Assembly (NCBI GenBank): GCA_003242735.1
Contig: QGVH01000031.1
Location: 1 to 42,759, forward strand
Reading direction: 5' to 3'
Length of the DNA stretch: 42,759 nt
Source: a bacterium
Lineage (GTDB): Bacteria > Gemmatimonadota > Gemmatimonadetes > Longimicrobiales > RSA9
Part shown: positions 24,643 through 31,561 of the stretch, in pieces
Position numbering within the stretch: the stretch's first letter is position 1
Layout of the letters: every line of letters starts with the position of its first letter
Program-made: the position numbers and the translations under genes
Notes under the pieces: model-generated
The model's input: only the letters and a program-made list of their open reading frames with translations
Told to the model about the DNA's origin: nothing
Databases searched by the model: none

Positions 24643-25500
24643 TCAGTGGCCGCCGTGCCCCGACGCGTGGGCGATGGGTGGCCGTGCGACGCCGTAGCGG
24701 CCCATGCGGCCGTGGCCCGCGCCCCCGTCCAGGCGCACGCCCGCCGCCGCGCTCCACATCCTCCGGTCCAGCCCGGCGCCTCCCACGTGCTCGGGCGAGT
24801 TCAGCCACGCGTGGCTCGCCGAGACCTCGAGTCCGGCGCCGGGCCAGAGCGTCGCGCGCGCGGCCCACGAATCCCCGACCCGGTCCACCGCAGGCATGTC
24901 GCGCGGCCCCTCGGGCTCATCGCCGTTGAACACGCCGACCTCGAGCGCAGCAGGGCCGTACCGCACCGCGCCGATCACCACCGCGCGCTCCGGGATCTGG
25001 GCGAGGTGGTGGTTGACGGGGAACTTGACGAACGGCCGCGACATCGGGTCGTCCGTCCCGTACGGCGCGAACCCCTTGCCCACCGTGAGGGAGGCGGCGG
25101 CCCGGCCGCGGGCGAGCCGGAGCGTGCCCACGACCTCGTGCAGCAGCGTGTGGGGATGGCGCTTGTCCACGAAGCCCTCGCCCCAGACGCCCGGGCTCAG
25201 CTCGCCGCCGGCAATGGTGAGCCCCTCGAGGTTGGCCATCCCTTTCAGCTCCAGCCGGCCGCCCCACGCGCGCAGCGCCGCGGTCAGCGCCGGCTGCGTC
25301 AGCACCGCCTCCGTCCGCGCCTCGCCGGCAAACGCCGGAGAGGCGTGGGTCACCACCGCGACGGCCTGCGCACCCCACGGCCACGACCTCTCCACCCCGC
25401 CGCCCCCGCCCGCGCCCTGCCCGGCCGCCGCGGCCGGCCCCGCCAGCAGCGCGGCGCCCGCGAGCACCGGCGCGCGGACCCCTCTCAGACAACCGCGCAC
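24643..25500 (-). CDS. Predicted outer-membrane beta-barrel-like protein, possibly truncated
   Basis: The predicted protein is 285 aa from GTG 25500, with GAGGTGG upstream. A signal peptide is present (VLAGAALLAGPAAAAGQ). The remainder alternates strands such as WGGRLELKGMANLEGLTIAGG, TLRLARGRAAASLTVGKGF, AVVIGAVRYGPAALEVGVFNG and SWAARATLWPGAGLEVSASHAW, which is porin-like. A conserved stretch reads PFVKFPVNHHLAQIPERA. The C-terminus, GHGRMGRYGVARPPIAHASGHGGH, does not look like a closing beta strand ending in an aromatic residue, so the last strands may be missing through truncation or frameshift. I do not recognise the specific family. It begins the cluster that continues with the LVIVD lipoprotein and lepB. 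Confidence 0.65.
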   Translation of the reverse strand: MRGCLRGVRAPVLAGAALLAGPAAAAGQGAGGGGGVERSWPWGAQAVAVVTHASPAFAGEARTEAVLTQPALTAALRAWGGRLELKGMANLEGLTIAGGELSPGVWGEGFVDKRHPHTLLHEVVGTLRLARGRAAASLTVGKGFAPYGTDDPMSRPFVKFPVNHHLAQIPERAVVIGAVRYGPAALEVGVFNGDEPEGPRDMPAVDRVGDSWAARATLWPGAGLEVSASHAWLNSPEHVGGAGLDRRMWSAAAGVRLDGGAGHGRMGRYGVARPPIAHASGHGGH

Positions 25501-25617
25501 GCGTCCACCTCGGTTCCGGGAGGATGGGGGAAACGGCGCGGGGCGCTCCCCGGCACCGCCGCGCCGGTCTGTCCTACACGCCCGCTCCGCACCCGGGTCC
25601 GCCCGCGGGCCGGGCGC

Positions 25618-25706
25618 GCCGCCACCACATCCACGCTGCCACCACACCCGCGCGCTGCCAGCACACCCGAGCGCCGCGATCACACCGGCGCCGCCACCAC
25701 ACCCCA
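25618..25706. repeat. Five imperfect tandem repeats of 17-19 bp
   Basis: Units begin at 25618, 25635, 25654, 25673 and 25690 and follow GCYGCCACCACACCC with changes. The two central units (25635-25653 and 25654-25672) differ at two positions. The composition (few T, alternating C and A) stands out from the surrounding sequence. Confidence 0.65.
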
Positions 25707-25864
25707 CCCGCGCACCGCCCCTGCGCGAACCCGCGACCTCGGCTCCGCACGAGCGCGCCCGGCCCGCCGCGTCGCGGGCGGCCCAGACGGCGACCGGACG
25801 GTGCTCCCTCCACCCGCGCCGGACACACCGACCCGCGCACGTGGCCCCCCAGGCCCGCACCCAT

Positions 25865-25894
25865 TGCAACCCTGGCCCCCCAGACCCTATCCAA
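25865..25894 (+). promoter_or_regulatory. Likely promoter of the sigma 2 operon
   Basis: TTGCAA (25865-25870), an 18-bp spacer, and TATCCA (25889-25894), with a predicted start near 25901 and GTG at 25924. It resembles a housekeeping promoter; an autoregulatory ECF-type promoter was not evident. Confidence 0.45.
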
Positions 25895-25923
25895 TCCCGT
25901 GGCCCTCAGGGGGATGGACTCAG

Positions 25924-26496
25924 GTGGACCGGGCGTACCAGGTGATCACCGGGAGCAGCGACCGGAACGCGGCGTCAGCCAGTCTGGATCGGGCCGACGC
26001 GGCCGCCGCCGCGCGAGGCGACACGCGCGCCTTCGAACGGATCTACGCCCGGCACGTCGCCCGCATCCACAGCCTCGCCCGGCGGATGATCGGGCCCGAG
26101 GACGCCGACGACGCCACCCAGGAGGTCTTCGTCCGGGCCTGGACGAGGATCGCCAGCTTCCGGGGCGACGCCGCCTTCGGCACCTGGCTGCACCGCCTGG
26201 CCATCAACGTGCTGCTCGGCCGCAGGATCTCGCTCGCGACGCACCGCGGACGGTTCATCGAAGCCGATGAAACCGTCGCCGCCGTGCCGACGAGGCCGCC
26301 TTCGACCGAGCTGCGCATGGACGTCGAGACCGCCATCGAGCGGCTGCCCAGCGGCGCACGCCAGGTCCTGGTCCTGCACGACATCGAGGGCTACAAGCAC
26401 GAGGAGATCGCCGGCATGCTCGGCATCAGCGTCGGCACGTCCAAGTCCCAGTTGCACCGCGCGCGCATGGCCCTGCGCGCGTTCCTCGACCGCTGA
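25924..26496 (+). CDS. ECF RNA polymerase sigma factor (2)
   Basis: The predicted protein is 190 aa from GTG 25924, with AGGGGGA upstream. Region 2 is seen in ARGDTRAFERIYARHVARIHSLARRM, EDADDATQEVFVRAWTRIASF and FGTWLHRLAINVLL. Region 4 is IERLPSGARQVLVLHDIEGYKHEEIAGMLGISVGTSKSQLHRARMALR. It belongs to the RpoE-like ECF group. The next gene, 10 bp downstream, is a zinc-finger anti-sigma, and two DUF4097 proteins follow with overlapping starts, so the four form one operon. The open frame extends far upstream to 23476, antisense to other genes, but with no family resemblance. Confidence 0.92.
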   Translation: MDRAYQVITGSSDRNAASASLDRADAAAAARGDTRAFERIYARHVARIHSLARRMIGPEDADDATQEVFVRAWTRIASFRGDAAFGTWLHRLAINVLLGRRISLATHRGRFIEADETVAAVPTRPPSTELRMDVETAIERLPSGARQVLVLHDIEGYKHEEIAGMLGISVGTSKSQLHRARMALRAFLDR

Positions 26497-26506
26497 GGTT
26501 GGCGCC

Positions 26507-27199
26507 ATGCACGACCCGTGGACCGACCGGCTTTCCGAGTACCTGGACGATGAGCTCCCACCCGCCGAGCGCGCCGCGCTCGAGGAGCACCTCGCCTCCT
26601 GCGCGCACTGCGCCGCCGTGCTCGCGGATCTGCGGCGCGTGGTGCAGCGGCTCGCCTCGCTGGAAGACCGGCCGCCCACGCGCGACCTCTGGCCCGGCAT
26701 CGAAGCGCGCATCGCTGCGGCCGGCGCTGCCGATGAGCCGCGCGTGCTCGAGCTGCCCACACGCGCGCAGCGGGCTCCGCGCCGCTTCTCCTTCACCGCT
26801 CGCCAGCTCGTCGCCGCCGCCCTCGCCCTCATCTTCCTGTCCGGCGGCGCCGCCTGGATGCTGCGGCAGCCGGCAGGCCCTCGCGCCGCGGCAGGGCCCG
26901 TTTCTCCGGACGCGCCCGTGGTCGAGACGAGTTTCGTCGGCTCGACGTGGAGCGACTACGACGCTGCCGTCGCCGAGCTCGAACGCGCGCTGGAGCTGCA
27001 CCGTGACCAGCTCGACTCCGCCACCATCCGCGTGGTCGAGGAGAACCTCCGCATCATCGACGCGGCCATCGACGAGGCCCGACGCGCGCTGGAGGCGGAC
27101 CCGGCCAACAGCTACCTCAACGGGCACCTGGTGAACAGCATCCAGCGTAAGGTGGACCTGCTGCGCAACGTCGTCACGCTCGCCAGCGCCGCGACGTGA
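26507..27199 (+). CDS. Membrane anti-sigma factor with zinc-finger domain (partner of sigma 2)
   Basis: The predicted protein is 230 aa from ATG 26507. The N-terminal motif H28-x3-C32-x2-C35 (HLASCAHCAAVL) identifies a zf-HC2 anti-sigma domain. A membrane helix follows at residues ~100-116 (LVAAALALIFLSGGAAW). The periplasmic part (residues ~145-230) is helical: WSDYDAAVAELERALELHRDQL, ATIRVVEENLRIIDAAIDEA and NSYLNGHLVNSIQRKVDLLRN. This helical tail could be the sensor or a docking site for the following DUF4097 proteins (inference). The stop overlaps a possible GTG start of the next gene. Confidence 0.88.
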   Translation: MHDPWTDRLSEYLDDELPPAERAALEEHLASCAHCAAVLADLRRVVQRLASLEDRPPTRDLWPGIEARIAAAGAADEPRVLELPTRAQRAPRRFSFTARQLVAAALALIFLSGGAAWMLRQPAGPRAAAGPVSPDAPVVETSFVGSTWSDYDAAVAELERALELHRDQLDSATIRVVEENLRIIDAAIDEARRALEADPANSYLNGHLVNSIQRKVDLLRNVVTLASAAT

Positions 27200-27213
27200 A
27201 GGGATCGGAGCCG

Positions 27214-28134
27214 ATGCTCTCCTCGCTCTTCGGCGCCGTGGCCATTGCCCTGGGCATCCTCCAGCCGACGGACACGACCATCGCCGTCCGCAGCGGCACC
27301 CGCCTCGAGGTGACGAACATCGAGGGCGAGGTCGTGGTCCGCGCGTGGAGCCGGGACGAGGTGCGCGTCGTCGCATCCCGGTCCGACGTCGACGTTCGCT
27401 CGTCCGGCTCCGTCCTCCGCGTGCGCCCGGAGCACGGCCATGGCTCCGGCCGCCGGTCCGTGGATCTCCGCGTCCACGTCCCGGCGTGGATGGCCGTCCA
27501 CATCAGCGGCCCGGCCACCGATGCGACCGTCCTGGGCGCGAACGCCGACGTCACCATCGAGACCGTCCGCGGCGAGATCCTCGTGCGCGACGTCGCGGGA
27601 CGCGTGCGTCTCCGGTCCGTGCAGGGAGACATCCGCGTCGAGAACGCCCGTGGCCGCGTCGAGATCCGCGCCGCGACCGGCGACATCGCCGTGCGCGACG
27701 CCTCCGGCGACATCGCCGTCGAGAACGTGGAGGGCGACATCGACCTCGCCCGCATCGATGCGCGGAGCGTGGGCGCCGCCACCGTCAACGGCGACATCTC
27801 GTACACGGGCAGCATCCTCGAGGACGGCCGCTACCGGCTCGCCACACACAACGGCGACATCTCCATTGCCATACCCGAGACCGCCGACGCCACCATCAGC
27901 GTCGCGACTCACGCGGGCGAGTTCCACTCGGACTTCCCCATCCGGCTCCACCGCGCCGGCGCGGGCGGGCGCTACGACTTCGTGATCGGCTCCGGCCGCG
28001 CGCGCGTCGAGCTCGAGTCGTTCAACGGCGAGATCCGCCTGCGTCGGCCGCGCGCGCCCGTCGGCAGCGGGCGATCGGCGGCAACCGACCACGCGTCGCT
28101 GCGTCAGGACCCCCAACGGAAGAGACGACCATGA
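27214..28134 (+). CDS. DUF4097 family beta-repeat protein (1)
   Basis: The predicted protein is 306 aa from ATG 27214 (GGAG 4 nt upstream); GTG 27196, overlapping the anti-sigma stop as GTGA, is the alternative. A short hydrophobic N-terminus (LFGAVAIALGILQ) may be a signal or anchor. The body is a ladder of short beta strands with recurring GDI/GEI turns, such as VTNIEGEVVVRAWS, VRLRSVQGDIRVENARG, VEIRAATGDIAVRDASGDIAVENVEGDIDL and AATVNGDISYTG. This is the DUF4097 right-handed beta-helix-like pattern, often called putative adhesin. DUF4097 proteins often accompany sigma/anti-sigma operons. The C-terminal tail (~25 residues, basic) lacks repeats. Its stop overlaps the next start as ATGA. Confidence 0.88.
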   Translation: MLSSLFGAVAIALGILQPTDTTIAVRSGTRLEVTNIEGEVVVRAWSRDEVRVVASRSDVDVRSSGSVLRVRPEHGHGSGRRSVDLRVHVPAWMAVHISGPATDATVLGANADVTIETVRGEILVRDVAGRVRLRSVQGDIRVENARGRVEIRAATGDIAVRDASGDIAVENVEGDIDLARIDARSVGAATVNGDISYTGSILEDGRYRLATHNGDISIAIPETADATISVATHAGEFHSDFPIRLHRAGAGGRYDFVIGSGRARVELESFNGEIRLRRPRAPVGSGRSAATDHASLRQDPQRKRRP

Positions 28135-28979
28135 TGCCTCAGGTGACGACCGGCGCGCTCGTGGCCCTGCTCATCGCCCCTCTCCAGTTCGCTGGCGAGC
28201 TCCGCGTGCAGCGAGGCGCCGGGGAGCCCGACGCGCTGCAGCGCATCGCGACACCGCAGCCCGACTTCCACTGGCGCGGCCGCATCGATCGTGGGAAGGC
28301 CATCGAGGTGAGGGGGATCAACGGGGACATCCGGGCGGAACGGGCGACCGGGGATGCCGTCGAGGTCACGGCCGTCAAACGCGGGCGCGGCAGCGACCCC
28401 GAGCGCGTGACCATCGAGGTCGTCCCCCACGGCGACGGCGTCACCATCTGCGCCGTCTACCCGAGCCGCGACGCGGCGCGACCCAACGAGTGCCGGCCCG
28501 GGGGCGGGAACGGCAGGGTCAGGGACACCGGCGTCGTGGTCGAGTTCGTCGTGCGCGTCCCGGAGGGCGTACGCCTCGTCGCCGCCACCGTCAACGGCAA
28601 GATCGAAGCGCGCGACCTGGCGAGCGACGCCGCGCTGACCACCGTCAACGGATCCATCAGCGTCTCCACCACCGGGCTCGCCCGCGCTTCGACGGTCAAC
28701 GGCTCCATCGACGCCGTCCTCGGCCGCGCCGACTGGACCGGCGCCCTCGAGTTCAACACGGTCAACGGCAGCATCACCGTCGAGTTGCCGGAGGGGCTCA
28801 GCGCCGAGCTGGAGGCCGCCACCGTGAACGGCCGGATCAGCACGGAGTTCCCGGTCACCGTATCGGGACGCTTCAGCCCCAGGCGCTTCCAGGGCACCAT
28901 CGGCGACGGCGGCCGCCGGCTCCGGCTCAGCACCGTCAACGGCACGATCCGGCTGCGCCGCGGCGAGCCCGGCGCCTAG
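28131..28979 (+). CDS. DUF4097 family beta-repeat protein (2)
   Basis: The predicted protein is 282 aa from ATG 28131, overlapping the previous stop (ATGA), so translation is probably coupled. A signal-like N-terminus (TTGALVALLIAPLQFAGEL) precedes the repeat domain. The motif INGDI or TVNG(K/S/R/T)I recurs seven times: RGINGDIRAERATGD, AATVNGKIEARDL, LTTVNGSISVSTTG, ASTVNGSIDAV, FNTVNGSITVELPEG, AATVNGRISTEFPV and LSTVNGTIRLRRG. The regular spacing implies stacked turns with Asn-Gly at each corner. The two Cys residues in the middle (ICAVYPSRDAARPNECRPG) could form a disulfide. It ends tail to tail with the HyuB-like gene; the two stop codons share CTAG. Confidence 0.9.
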   Translation: MMPQVTTGALVALLIAPLQFAGELRVQRGAGEPDALQRIATPQPDFHWRGRIDRGKAIEVRGINGDIRAERATGDAVEVTAVKRGRGSDPERVTIEVVPHGDGVTICAVYPSRDAARPNECRPGGGNGRVRDTGVVVEFVVRVPEGVRLVAATVNGKIEARDLASDAALTTVNGSISVSTTGLARASTVNGSIDAVLGRADWTGALEFNTVNGSITVELPEGLSAELEAATVNGRISTEFPVTVSGRFSPRRFQGTIGDGGRRLRLSTVNGTIRLRRGEPGA

Positions 28980-30601
28980 GTCGCGGCCTGCGGCGCCCGG
29001 CCCCAACCGCCGCCGCCGGGCGTCCGCACGCTGATGACGTCGCCCGCCCGGGCGAGGAACGTGACCTTGGCCGGGAGCGGCCGCTCCTCGCCCGCCCGCA
29101 ACAGCCGGTTCTCGCCAGGGGCGCCGGGCTCACCGCCCGCCAGCCCCGCCGGCCGGCGGGCCCGCCGCTCCGTGAGCAGACTGACGGTCGCGTCCCCGAG
29201 CAGCTCGATGTCTCGCCTCAGGCCGTCGCCGCCCCGGTGCAGACCGCTGCCGCCGCTCCCGCGCCGGATCTCGTAGCGTCGCACCCGGAACGGGTACGCG
29301 TGCTCCAACGCTTCCACGGGCGTGTTCAGCGAGTTCGTCAGGTGCACGTGCACGCCCGAGAGCCCGTCCCCGGCCGGGCCGGCGCCCATTCCGCCGCCCA
29401 CCGTCTCGTAGTACGCATAGCCGGCGCCCGTGCGAGGGTCGCGTCCCCCGATGGTGAGGTTGTTCATCGTCCCCTGCGACTGCGCCGGGATCAGCTCGGG
29501 CAGCGCCTCGGCCAGCGCCAGCAGGAGAACGTCCGCGATCCGCTGCGACGTCTCCACGTTGCCCGCCGCCACACCGGCCGGCGGCGTCGCGGCGACCAGG
29601 CTCCCCTCCGGCGTCACGATCCGCACCGCGTCCAGATCGCCGCCGCCCGCGGGCAGCGTCTCCCCCAGCAGCGCCTCCAGCACGCACCGCAGCACGTACC
29701 GGACGCACGAGACGGTGATCGCCCTCACCGCGTTCACCCCACCCTCCGCCTGCGGCGCCGTCCCCGTAAAGTCCACCTCCGCTTCATCCCCCCGCACCAC
29801 GATCCGCACCCGGATCGGGAACGGCCCGCCCCCCAGCCCGTCGTCCTCCAGCCACTCCTCCGCCTCGTACGCGCCGTCCGGAATCCGCGCGAGACCGGCC
29901 CGCACCAGCCGCTCGCCGTACCGCCGCAGCTCGGCCATCGCCGCCACCACCTCCGCAGCACCCCGCCGCTCCACCAGCTCCGCCAGCCGCCGCTCCCCCA
30001 CCACCAGCGCCGCCACCTGCGCTGCGAGGTCACCCTCCCGCTCCTCCGGCGTCCGCACGTTCGCCAACAGCAGCCGCCAGACGTCCTCCTGCCTCTCTCC
30101 CGCCACCATCAGCCGCACCGGCGGGATCCGCAGCCCCTCCTGGAACACCTCCCGAGCCAGCGGCATCGAGCCGGGCGCCATCCCGCCCACGTCCGCGTGG
30201 TGCGCCCGCGCCGCCAGGTACGCCAGCGGCCGCGCCCGCCCCCCGCTGGAGCCCGTCCCGGCACCCCCCACATACACCGGCTTCACCACCGTGATGTCCG
30301 GCAGATGCGTCCCGCCCCGGAACGGGTCGTTCGACACCACCACATCGCCGGGGCCCGGCTCCAACTCCAGCGCAGACTCCACGCTCGACGGCATCGCGCC
30401 GAGGTGCACCGGCATGTGGTCCCCCATCGCGACCACCCGGCCTTCACCATCGAACACCGCGCACGAGTAGTCCCGCCGCTCCCGGATGTTCGGCGAGAGC
30501 GACGCCCGCCGCAGCGCTGCCCCCATCTCTTCCGCCACCGCGGTGAAGAGCTGGCGATAAACTTGCAACCTCACCGCACCGAGCGCCGGCGCCCCTGGCA
30601 T
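28976..30601 (-). CDS. Hydantoinase B/oxoprolinase family protein
   Basis: The predicted protein is 541 aa from ATG 30601, with GGAGG 4 nt upstream; ATG 30628 is also in frame. Features are VYRQLFTAVAEEMGAALRRAS, SPNIRERRDYSCAVFD, GDVVVSNDPFRGGTHLPDITVV, HHADVGGMAPGSMP, EVDFTGTAPQAEGGVNAV, QSQGTMNNLTIGG and VRTPGGGGWG. These are conserved in HyuB-type subunits (PF02538), which with HyuA make ATP-dependent N-methylhydantoinase, acetone/acetophenone carboxylase or 5-oxoprolinase. No HyuA-type partner is next to it in this window, which is unusual. The partner may be encoded elsewhere, so the substrate cannot be inferred. Confidence 0.92.
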   Translation of the reverse strand: MPGAPALGAVRLQVYRQLFTAVAEEMGAALRRASLSPNIRERRDYSCAVFDGEGRVVAMGDHMPVHLGAMPSSVESALELEPGPGDVVVSNDPFRGGTHLPDITVVKPVYVGGAGTGSSGGRARPLAYLAARAHHADVGGMAPGSMPLAREVFQEGLRIPPVRLMVAGERQEDVWRLLLANVRTPEEREGDLAAQVAALVVGERRLAELVERRGAAEVVAAMAELRRYGERLVRAGLARIPDGAYEAEEWLEDDGLGGGPFPIRVRIVVRGDEAEVDFTGTAPQAEGGVNAVRAITVSCVRYVLRCVLEALLGETLPAGGGDLDAVRIVTPEGSLVAATPPAGVAAGNVETSQRIADVLLLALAEALPELIPAQSQGTMNNLTIGGRDPRTGAGYAYYETVGGGMGAGPAGDGLSGVHVHLTNSLNTPVEALEHAYPFRVRRYEIRRGSGGSGLHRGGDGLRRDIELLGDATVSLLTERRARRPAGLAGGEPGAPGENRLLRAGEERPLPAKVTFLARAGDVISVRTPGGGGWGRAPQAAT

Positions 30602-30607
30602 CGGACC

Positions 30608-30650
30608 TCCAGGTGGATTAAATTGCATTTTCTTGTATCATCGACACGCA
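30608..30650. promoter_or_regulatory. AT-rich island between divergent genes, likely promoter region
   Basis: Within about 70% GC DNA, 30614-30645 is AT-rich (GGATTAAATTGCATTTTCTTGTATCATCG region). It separates the HyuB-like gene from the 90-aa gene and offers TTGCAT, TTGTAT and TAAAT elements on both strands, but no properly spaced -35/-10 pair is certain. Confidence 0.35.
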
Positions 30651-30705
30651 GGCCCCGCCTGCAGGACACGGACCACCCCTCCACCTCTGCCCAAGGAGGA
30701 CCCGG

Positions 30706-30978
30706 TTGAGTCGTCGCACACAGAAAACCTCTCTCTTCGAACGGGCTCGCGACGAGCTCTTCAGCCATATCCACCGCTGCGGCGTGCTCGAAGCCACCGA
30801 AGAACAGCAGCGCGAGTGGATGGATGACACGATCCAGTACCTCGCCCAGCGGTACCCCGACCTCACCCCGGCCGAAACCGCACAGCTCCGCGACCTCGGC
30901 CTCCGGTTCTGCCAGCCCGTGATCCCCCACGGCAGGAAGCCTGTCCCGCGCTCCGACGAGGACGCAACCGCCGCCTGA
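30706..30978 (+). CDS. Conserved-looking hypothetical protein, 90 aa
   Basis: The TTG start at 30706 is chosen because AAGGAGGA stands 6 nt before it. The protein reads MSRRTQKTSLFERARDEL, then SHIHRCGVLEATEEQQREWM, TIQYLAQRYPDLTPAETAQL and RDLGLRFCQPVIPHG. The composition is that of a soluble, mostly helical protein with two Cys and several His, but no recognised motif. I do not know its family. It is transcribed away from the HyuB-like gene and lies 170 bp before the zinc-ribbon-like gene and PBP2. Confidence 0.75.
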   Translation: MSRRTQKTSLFERARDELFSHIHRCGVLEATEEQQREWMDDTIQYLAQRYPDLTPAETAQLRDLGLRFCQPVIPHGRKPVPRSDEDATAA

Positions 30979-31150
30979 CCCCGGCCGTGCCCTCTCGCGC
31001 CGGCCCGACACCCGCGTGCGCGGGCCGTCGGCCGGCTCGATGTTTCCTCCCCCACGCCCTCGCCCGCGGCCCCGGCCCGGGCCCTCGTTCTCGTAAACAT
31101 CTGCTCTCGCGGCCCGGCAATTGCGCTCCCCGCTCTCCCGGGAGGTGCTC

Positions 31151-31555
31151 ATGACGTCCACCGCCGGGAACTCGTCACGCTCGCCTCGACCCGCCGCCGC
31201 GAACCCCGCGCCCGAACGGGGGCACCCGCCGGCGCTCCACCAGGACGGGATGCTCCACCTCTTCTACGCCGGCCAGCCGGTCCCCTGTCCCGTCGGCTGC
31301 GGCGGCACCGCCGAGGTCGTCCGGGTCAGCACCTCGGACTCCGGCGCGGGCGAGCTGTGGCTGGAGTGCGCGAGCTGCGCCCAGCGCCAGCGCTACGAGG
31401 TCCCGCGGGCCGGGCAGGCCGAGAAGCGCAGCGTCTCCACCGCGCTCCGCGCGGGCCGGGCGACGTGGTGCCCGCGGCACGCCGCGCCGGTGGCGCTGAC
31501 CCCGCGCGGGCGCCAGCTCGTGTGTCCCGCGTGCGGCGTGGTCTTCCGCGACTGA
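31151..31555 (+). CDS. Small zinc-ribbon-like protein
   Basis: The predicted protein is 134 aa from ATG 31151, preceded by GGAGGTGCTC. About 35 N-terminal residues are low-complexity (Ser, Pro, Ala, Arg). Then come four Cys-containing motifs: CPVGCGG, CASCAQ, CPRHAAP and CPACGVVF, which could bind two zinc ions. Strand-like segments between them (LWLECASCAQRQRYEV) fit zinc-ribbon folds. I do not recognise a named family. The PBP2 gene starts 6 bp after its stop, so the two are probably co-transcribed and possibly co-translated. Confidence 0.75.
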   Translation: MTSTAGNSSRSPRPAAANPAPERGHPPALHQDGMLHLFYAGQPVPCPVGCGGTAEVVRVSTSDSGAGELWLECASCAQRQRYEVPRAGQAEKRSVSTALRAGRATWCPRHAAPVALTPRGRQLVCPACGVVFRD

Positions 31556-31561
31556 GGGACG

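Larger units (their letters stand above)
25501..25923. other. Divergent intergenic region between the barrel gene and sigma factor 2
   Basis: 423 bp with a tandem repeat (25618-25706) and a good promoter for the sigma gene (25865-25894). I see no coding sequence; the open frames are composition artefacts rich in Arg, Pro, His and Thr. Confidence 0.5.

Noticed and set aside
25618..25706. A CRISPR array
   Set aside because: The units are adjacent, degenerate and 17-19 bp long with no unique spacers, and no cas genes are nearby.
23476..25923. Upstream extension of sigma factor 2 by over 800 codons
   Set aside because: It runs antisense to the LVIVD and barrel genes, has no domain resemblance, and a good promoter and Shine-Dalgarno precede GTG 25924.
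29430..30470. Plus-strand open frame opposite the HyuB-like gene
   Set aside because: It is Ser/Arg/Pro-rich with no motifs and lies fully inside a well-conserved minus-strand gene.
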